11,409 bases of DNA from contig JBKDJY010000050.1 of the NCBI GenBank assembly GCA_046345275.1, positions 1 to 11,409 of the forward strand, in the 5' to 3' direction. Made by a program: the position numbers and the translations under genes. Positions within the stretch are counted from its first letter, which is position 1. Every line of letters begins with the position of its first letter. The DNA comes from UBA4416 sp046345275 (GTDB lineage Bacteria > Bacteroidota > Bacteroidia > B-17B0 > Aurantibacillaceae). Below, in pieces: positions 7,430 to 11,409 of the stretch. Below the pieces are notes generated by a model. It had not been told where the DNA came from. It searched no databases and was given only the letters and a program-made list of their open reading frames with translations.

Positions 7430-8458
7430 ATGTACAAAAAAGAAAATATCTACTGGACTTGTCAATTTAGTGGTTGGTTTTTTTATACAACAATTAACTT
7501 ACTTTTTTTTAAACTAAGTTATCAAACAAGCTTCCTTGATATCATTAATTTTTTATTGTGGTTTCCCTTAGGCATAAGCATCACTCACTTATACAAAGTG
7601 CTTATTCAAAAATTAAATATTTTTAAATACAAAATATTTTTTCAAATACCATTTACGATCGTCTCTTCTTTCTTAATGGCCTTTGTGTTTTTTCTTTTCA
7701 ATTTATTTGTCGTAAAAATATTTGGAAATACGTCAAACCAAATTGATTACATCGCTGCAATTTCTAAGATCCTAAGCTTAATGCTTATTTTTATTATTTG
7801 GTCTGTTATTTATTTTGCATATCATTACTTTACCAATTATAGAAAAACAGAAATTCAAAATTTAAAATTACTCGCCAATAAAAATGAAACAGAATTAAAC
7901 ACACTTAAATCGCAGTTAAATCCACACTTCATTTTTAATAGCCTGAATAGTATTACTGCTTTGATTGATGAAAATCCTCCAAAAGCAAAAAGAGCAATCA
8001 ATCAATTATCAAACATTTTGCGCAGTACCTTAATGATTCATAAAAATAAATTTATAAAATTTGAAGAAGAAATTAAACTCGTGACAGATTATTTAGAACT
8101 TGAATTGATGAGATATGAGGAAAGAATTCAATACCATTTAGAGATTGATTCAAATACTTTAAAATTGCCTATACCGCCAATGATGATACAAACATTGGTA
8201 GAAAATGCCATCAAACATGGTATTAACAAAAGTATTGAAGGGGGAGAAATAATTCTAAAATCTTTATTAGATAATCGAACGTTTAAATTAGAAGTAAAAA
8301 ATACTGGGCAATTAGATTTTCAAACAAAAACAAATTCAGGAATTGGAGTAGAAAATACAAATAACCGTTTACAGCTACTATACGGCAATAACGCAACATT
8401 TAATTTGAGAAATTTTGATAACAAAAACGTTGTCAGCGAAATAACTATTAATGTTTAA
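7430..8458 (+). CDS. LytS-type membrane sensor histidine kinase
   Basis: From the ATG at 7430 this is 342 residues. A GTG at 7409 would add 7 residues and overlap the peptidase gene by 19 bases; the ATG leaves a 2-base gap and an A-rich approach. Four hydrophobic helices fill residues 12-133 with only short loops, so there is no separate extracellular sensor domain. The His_kinase domain follows: SQLNPHFIFNSLN with phosphoacceptor H166, the nucleotide-binding motif LVENAIKHG (256-264), and the glycine motif SGIGVENTNNRL near 303-314. This is the LytS/YehU class, which pairs with LytTR regulators. Here the regulator follows after 12 bases. The stimulus may be sensed in the membrane or through a partner; the two upstream proteases are obvious candidates, by inference only. 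Confidence 0.93.
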   Translation: MYKKENIYWTCQFSGWFFYTTINLLFFKLSYQTSFLDIINFLLWFPLGISITHLYKVLIQKLNIFKYKIFFQIPFTIVSSFLMAFVFFLFNLFVVKIFGNTSNQIDYIAAISKILSLMLIFIIWSVIYFAYHYFTNYRKTEIQNLKLLANKNETELNTLKSQLNPHFIFNSLNSITALIDENPPKAKRAINQLSNILRSTLMIHKNKFIKFEEEIKLVTDYLELELMRYEERIQYHLEIDSNTLKLPIPPMMIQTLVENAIKHGINKSIEGGEIILKSLLDNRTFKLEVKNTGQLDFQTKTNSGIGVENTNNRLQLLYGNNATFNLRNFDNKNVVSEITINV

Positions 8459-8470
8459 TTTTTAAAAAAA

Positions 8471-9184
8471 ATGAGAGCAATCATAATCGACGACGAACGC
8501 TTGGCAAGACTAGAATTAAGAAATTTATTGGCTTCGCATAAAGATGTTGAAATCATCGCAGAATGCAATAATGCCGAGTCGGCTAAAGAAAAAATTGCAG
8601 AGTTAAATCCTGATGTAATTTTTTTAGACATGCAAATGCCTGGAAAAAGTGGGCTTGAACTTATCGAAGAAGTTTCTGCTTTGCCAGATGTCGTATTTGT
8701 AACAGCACATGATGAATTTGCAATTAAAGCATTTGAAGTAAATGCATTTGATTATTTATTAAAACCAGTTTCTCCGGAAAGACTTTCTGAAACAATTAAA
8801 AAACTAACTTTAAAAGATTCATACGAAAAAAAAGAAAACACAACGCCTTTAACCGAGTCAGATCGCGTATTTATAAAAGACGGTGAAAAAACTTGGTTTG
8901 TAAATTTAAGTCACATTCGCTTATTTGAAAGTGAAGGAAATTATGTAAGGGTTTATTTTGATACCTTTAGACCTTTAATATTAAGAAGTTTAAATAGTTT
9001 GGAAGAAAGATTGGATGAAAAATATTTTTTTAGAGTCAGTCGAAAACATATTGTTAATTTAAGCTGGATTGAAAATGTTAAACCTTGGTTTAATGGCGGA
9101 TTGATGCTAACATTAAAAGGAGGTCAAGAAGTTGAAATTTCAAGAAGACAAGCCGTTAAAATAAAAGATTTAATGAGTTTATAA
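8471..9184 (+). CDS. LytTR-family response regulator
   Basis: The protein has 237 residues with two domains. The receiver (about 1-115) shows the acidic pair D7-D8, the phosphorylation site D53 in FLDMQMPG, T78 in VTAHD, and K98 in LLKPVS, all intact. The LytTR DNA-binding domain (about 131-235) contains the hallmarks FIKDGEKTWFVNLSHI, ESEGNYVRVYF, and FFRVSRKHIVNLSWI. It should be phosphorylated by the kinase encoded just upstream and bind direct-repeat DNA sites. A candidate site lies in front of the operon (4489-4518). The start ATG follows TTTTTAAAAAAA, a typical A-rich Bacteroidota start region. The gap to the next gene is 16 bases. Confidence 0.96.
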   Translation: MRAIIIDDERLARLELRNLLASHKDVEIIAECNNAESAKEKIAELNPDVIFLDMQMPGKSGLELIEEVSALPDVVFVTAHDEFAIKAFEVNAFDYLLKPVSPERLSETIKKLTLKDSYEKKENTTPLTESDRVFIKDGEKTWFVNLSHIRLFESEGNYVRVYFDTFRPLILRSLNSLEERLDEKYFFRVSRKHIVNLSWIENVKPWFNGGLMLTLKGGQEVEISRRQAVKIKDLMSL

Positions 9185-9200
9185 TTAAAATGGATAAAAT

Positions 9201-9746
9201 ATGAGCATACATAAAGAATTTAACTTGAATGATTTACCAGAAGAATTAAAAGGAGATATCGTACCCGAAATAAATCCCGAAAAATTATTTGATGAAAAAG
9301 AATACGCAACGCTCATCATAGGAAATGATTCGGGAAGCAAAAGGGATTTAAAAAATGCAGACTTTATTTCAATCATCGTGAATGATAAATCTACAAGAGA
9401 AGAAAAAGATGAAGCGTTATTAATTTTAAAAACACATCGTGCAAATAACTTATTGATTTCAGCCATTGCAAAAACAAAAAATCCAATACATAAAGCATTG
9501 GTGATTGCTGCTTGCTGGGAAACTGGATTAGATTTTAGCGAACACTATTTGACTTTTGTAGAATTAATTTGTTCTGATCATTTTAATGTATCTTTTGAAG
9601 CTTATACCGTTATAAGTGAGATGGAGGCAGAAATTAGTGAAGATATTTTATTGAAAGCTGAAAATATTTTGACGCCATATCTTGACAAAAATTCTAATGC
9701 AAAATTAGCCTTAGAGTATATTTCGAATAAATTAAAAACCATATAA
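9201..9746 (+). CDS. HEAT-like helical protein, function unknown
   Basis: I do not recognise a named family. The product is 181 residues, acidic, with no signal peptide or membrane segment, so it is probably cytoplasmic. The first 60 residues carry several prolines and acidic stretches. Residues 65-175 look like paired helices with HEAT-like spacing, for example KNPIHKALVIAACWETGLDF (93-112) and DHFNVSFEAYTVISEMEAEI (126-145), where short hydrophobic helices alternate with Asp/Asn-containing turns. Such folds usually bind other proteins. It lies 16 bases after the LytTR regulator and 1 base before the next gene, so it belongs to the operon and could be a scaffold or adaptor for it. That is inference. 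Confidence 0.8.
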   Translation: MSIHKEFNLNDLPEELKGDIVPEINPEKLFDEKEYATLIIGNDSGSKRDLKNADFISIIVNDKSTREEKDEALLILKTHRANNLLISAIAKTKNPIHKALVIAACWETGLDFSEHYLTFVELICSDHFNVSFEAYTVISEMEAEISEDILLKAENILTPYLDKNSNAKLALEYISNKLKTI

Positions 9747-9747
9747 A

Positions 9748-10173
9748 TTGAAAAAAGAAATTGTCGCTTTTATTTTTGCGCTAGCAGTCGCTAATAATTC
9801 TTTTGCTCAAAAACCTGAAGATTTAAAAGTGATTAAAGTCATTAAAGAATTAGAGTTTGTGAAAGCGGCATTCGATGAAGCGGATTATAAAGTCATTGCA
9901 TTTGATAAATATGGCAATCCACATTTAGAGGTCATTAAATCATTTACCATTTTTTACAAAGAAAATAATACAGCATTTGAAAATAAAGTCATGGGAAATG
10001 TTTTTCCTGAAAAAGTGATTAATTTTTTAACTAAGAAAAAAAAGTTGGCAACCAAAATTTGTTTAACAAAAATATTAGCCGAAAATTCACAAGGGCATTT
10101 GGAAGAATTACCCGACTTATGTGACATTGTTATTTTTCCTGACTGTAAAAGTGTAAAGCATCAAAAAAAATAA
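9748..10173 (+). CDS. Small exported protein resembling the GldM C-terminal domain
   Basis: The product has 141 residues and starts with TTG at 9748, one base after the stop of the HEAT-like gene. The N-terminus (KKEIVAFIFALAVANNSFAQ) is a clear signal peptide, which fixes this start because no ATG lies near it. Residues 65-130 run SFTIFY, then NKVMGNVFPEKVINFLTKKKKLATKICLTKI, then a turn with QGHLEELPDL and CDIVIF. The order of strands, the GN-F element before a helix, and the xI-xxI..-G-xxxxL ending resemble the C-terminal beta domain of GldM, the periplasmic part of the gliding/type IX secretion motor. The rest of GldM is absent. The resemblance is from memory of the family pattern, so it is tentative. 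Cysteines at 105, 125 and 133 could form a disulfide. It is the last gene of the operon. Confidence 0.75.
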   Translation: MKKEIVAFIFALAVANNSFAQKPEDLKVIKVIKELEFVKAAFDEADYKVIAFDKYGNPHLEVIKSFTIFYKENNTAFENKVMGNVFPEKVINFLTKKKKLATKICLTKILAENSQGHLEELPDLCDIVIFPDCKSVKHQKK

Positions 10174-10193
10174 TTTCTTGTGCTTTGATAAAT

Positions 10194-10210
10194 TTTCTGA
10201 ACTTCAGAAA
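10194..10210 (+). terminator. Hairpin after the six-gene operon
   Basis: TTTCTGAA (10194-10201) and TTCAGAAA (10203-10210) are perfect inverted arms around a single C. As RNA this gives about 7 bp with a 3-base loop, followed by a T-rich stretch (TTTCATCTTT). It begins 20 bases past the stop of the last operon gene and is a reasonable weak terminator. Confidence 0.4.
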
Positions 10211-10268
10211 TTTCATCTTTGCATTTTATGATACTTATTTAGATTGGTTTTCCGTTTTATTTTTTTTA

Positions 10269-10469
10269 ATGTTATCTCATTTAGATGTTAACATTTTCCA
10301 GATAATTTTTTCTATGGTTCTCTCTTTGAAAATTTCAATGACGATTTTTGTTTGGATTATAGTTGAAGTATTAATATCAATCCATTACTGTGCACCTGGA
10401 ATTTATGACAAACCATATAATGAAACTATTATTCCAGAGCCTTCAGTCTTATCTTTTATACAATGGTAA
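10269..10469 (+). CDS. Doubtful small membrane ORF
   Basis: A 66-codon frame from an ATG would encode one long hydrophobic segment (about residues 9-40) and a polar tail ending PEPSVLSFIQW. The frame is open back to a TTG at 10185, but that part contains the hairpin at 10194-10210. I recognise no family. T-rich DNA yields Phe/Ile/Leu-rich frames by chance, and the start is preceded by a T-run rather than A-rich DNA. It may be a real small protein, a gene remnant, or nothing. Confidence 0.22.
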   Translation: MLSHLDVNIFQIIFSMVLSLKISMTIFVWIIVEVLISIHYCAPGIYDKPYNETIIPEPSVLSFIQW

Positions 10470-10555
10470 TTTAATTATACTGAGTTTTTTTTAATTATTT
10501 TTATTTTTCAATAGGGTAAATAGAATAGACATACGACTTATAGGTGTAAAGGAGA

Positions 10556-10612
10556 ATGGAAATCTTTGAGTTTATAATCAAATTCTTTAATAAAGGATTA
10601 GATGCGGCTTAA
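10556..10612 (+). CDS. Possible 18-residue amphipathic peptide
   Basis: ATG to TAA encodes MEIFEFIIKFFNKGLDAA. Polar residues fall at 2, 5, 9, 12, 13 and 16 and hydrophobic ones at 3, 4, 6, 7, 8, 10, 11 and 15, which as a helix gives one polar and one hydrophobic face. AAAGGAG lies directly before the ATG, but at a spacing shorter than usual for a Shine-Dalgarno sequence. Frames this short are common by chance, so the coding call is speculative. Confidence 0.15.
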   Translation: MEIFEFIIKFFNKGLDAA

Positions 10613-10632
10613 AATTTAACTTCTATTTAATC

Positions 10633-10662
10633 ATGAATTTATTTAAACAATTTAACCTATGA
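10633..10662 (+). promoter_or_regulatory. Upstream ORF overlapping the start of the barrel gene
   Basis: ATG at 10633 opens a 9-codon frame (MNLFKQFNL) whose TGA (10660-10662) overlaps the ATG of the next gene in an ATGA arrangement. Its first 20 bases match the first 20 bases of that gene at 18 positions, so it looks like a local duplication of the start region. It could couple or interfere with translation of the gene. Confidence 0.3.
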
Positions 10663-11306
10663 ATTTATCTAAACTATTATTTGCCTCTGCTTTTATTTTT
10701 TATACCATGCAAACATCTGCTCAGGCTGATTGCCCTGCTTTTAAAGGTAGAAATGTCGTTTTCAAATTTAATCTGCTAAAAAAAATTAAAAAGATTAATA
10801 CTTCTGGGGCAATCATCAAATTTGGACTTGACAACTATGGACATTATGGTGAATATTACTTCAAAGTGAACGACCAAACTTTGGTGGGAAATACAAATAC
10901 AGAAAAGCGTAGGAAAAGAAACTGGGATGGAATCGCCTTGCATTTGGACTTAGAAAAAAATATCGGAAAAAAGTCGACACTTAAAATTTCAATTGGATAT
11001 GAATTAACATGGAAAGTATCATATCCTGATACGAATTATTTTTTTTATTCCACTGTTGATATCAATCAATTTATTCCAAAAGACAACACAATAGACAACT
11101 TTGATCAAGTGATTTCAAATAATTTTTTAGTAGGCATTCAATACAAGTATTATTTTAAGAAGGCATATAAAGGTTTATATATAGGGCCTAAAGTAGCTGT
11201 AAATATTGGAAAAAATAAGTATTCTGATTTTGACAAAAATCCTCAAAGTATAAATTATCATTATACTCACTGGAGTTTCCCCAAAAATAATTCAAATATT
11301 TCATAA
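10659..11306 (+). CDS. Exported protein, probably an outer-membrane beta-barrel
   Basis: The product has 215 residues. Residues 1-22 are a signal peptide (MNLSKLLFASAFIFYTMQTS then AQA). The mature protein has alternating-hydrophobicity strands rich in Gly, Tyr and Phe, such as SGAIIKFGLDNY, STLKISIGYELTWKV, NNFLVGIQYKYYF and GLYIGPKVAVNIG, the look of small Bacteroidota outer-membrane barrels. I cannot name a family. It ends in NNSNIS rather than in the aromatic last strand usual for barrels, so the C-terminus may be truncated or the protein may be an unusual member. Shifting frame near the end gives only about 20 more codons, so no simple frameshift rescues it. It is separated from the operon by 485 bases and is probably transcribed on its own. 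The ATG at 10659 fits the signal peptide exactly. Confidence 0.75.
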   Translation: MNLSKLLFASAFIFYTMQTSAQADCPAFKGRNVVFKFNLLKKIKKINTSGAIIKFGLDNYGHYGEYYFKVNDQTLVGNTNTEKRRKRNWDGIALHLDLEKNIGKKSTLKISIGYELTWKVSYPDTNYFFYSTVDINQFIPKDNTIDNFDQVISNNFLVGIQYKYYFKKAYKGLYIGPKVAVNIGKNKYSDFDKNPQSINYHYTHWSFPKNNSNIS

Positions 11307-11314
11307 AACCATGA

Positions 11315-11340
11315 TTATGAGTGAAATAAATCACTTATAA
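11315..11340 (+). terminator. Hairpin after the barrel gene
   Basis: TTATGAGTGA (11315-11324) pairs with TCACTTATAA (11331-11340) over 10 bp with one G-U pair and an AATAAA loop, 8 bases past the stop codon. No T-tract follows, so it may be an mRNA end-protecting or factor-dependent structure. CACTT (11332-11336) can alternatively pair with AAGTG (11340-11344). Confidence 0.4.
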
Positions 11341-11409
11341 AGTGTAAAAGCACGAAATAAAGATTCCCCATAAAAATAGATTCCATAGCTTAGAAGTCTT
11401 ATCTTACCT

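Larger units (their letters stand above)
10174..10658. other. 485-base stretch without a convincing gene
   Basis: It contains the post-operon hairpin, the doubtful membrane ORF (10269-10469), an 18-codon ORF for an amphipathic peptide (10556-10612), and a 9-codon upstream ORF (10633-10662). AATCTTTG at 10561-10568 is one base from the -7 consensus and could drive the outer-membrane gene. I find no good -33 element to go with it. Confidence 0.5.

Noticed and set aside
9185..9466. Minus-strand frame opposite the HEAT-like gene
   Set aside because: It lies antisense to a well-packed operon gene with no features of its own. The frames opposite the CPBP and M61 genes and the one at 6010-6261 were rejected for the same reason.

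Overview
The window looks like chromosomal DNA of a low-GC member of the Bacteroidota (GC about 30 % or less by eye). The evidence is a multi-repeat DUF349 protein, a GWxTD-domain lipoprotein, a LytS/LytTR two-component pair, A-rich regions rather than Shine-Dalgarno sequences before most starts, and TAnnTTTG-type -7 promoter boxes. I cannot place it below phylum. I see no RNA gene, insertion sequence, integrase or CRISPR array.

Left part, minus strand (1-4230). A DUF349-repeat coiled-coil protein (207-1931) has its own likely promoter in the 307-base gap at 1932-2238. Further right, a secreted TPR-type protein (3535-4185) is followed 24 bases later by a GWxTD-domain lipoprotein (2239-3510), probably in one transcript. 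The lipoprotein frame has a full lipoprotein signal peptide but no ATG, GTG or TTG in front of it. A caller that insists on a canonical start would drop its first 96 codons.

Middle, divergent control region (about 4186-4597). It separates the TPR/GWxTD pair from the rightward operon. It holds a -7 box only 7 bases before the first start codon, a perfect 12-bp palindrome, and two half-sites 21 bp apart that resemble the direct repeats bound by LytTR regulators.

Centre and right, plus strand (4598-10173). Six tightly packed genes (gaps of 1 to 16 bases) encode a CPBP/CAAX-type membrane protease, an exported M61-type metallopeptidase with a PDZ domain, a LytS-type four-helix membrane histidine kinase, its LytTR response regulator, a cytoplasmic HEAT-like helical protein, and a small exported protein that resembles the C-terminal domain of the gliding/type IX secretion protein GldM. 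A short hairpin follows the last gene. Two proteases, one of them outside the cytoplasm, in one operon with a sensor pair that has no obvious extracellular sensor domain suggest a proteolysis-linked envelope signalling unit. That is inference.

Right end (10174-11409). A 485-base stretch has no convincing gene; it holds a weak small membrane ORF and an 18-codon ORF for a strikingly amphipathic peptide. An exported protein resembling an outer-membrane beta-barrel follows (10659-11306). Its start region is an imperfect duplication of a 9-codon upstream ORF whose stop overlaps the gene's ATG. A 10-bp hairpin lies 8 bases after its stop.
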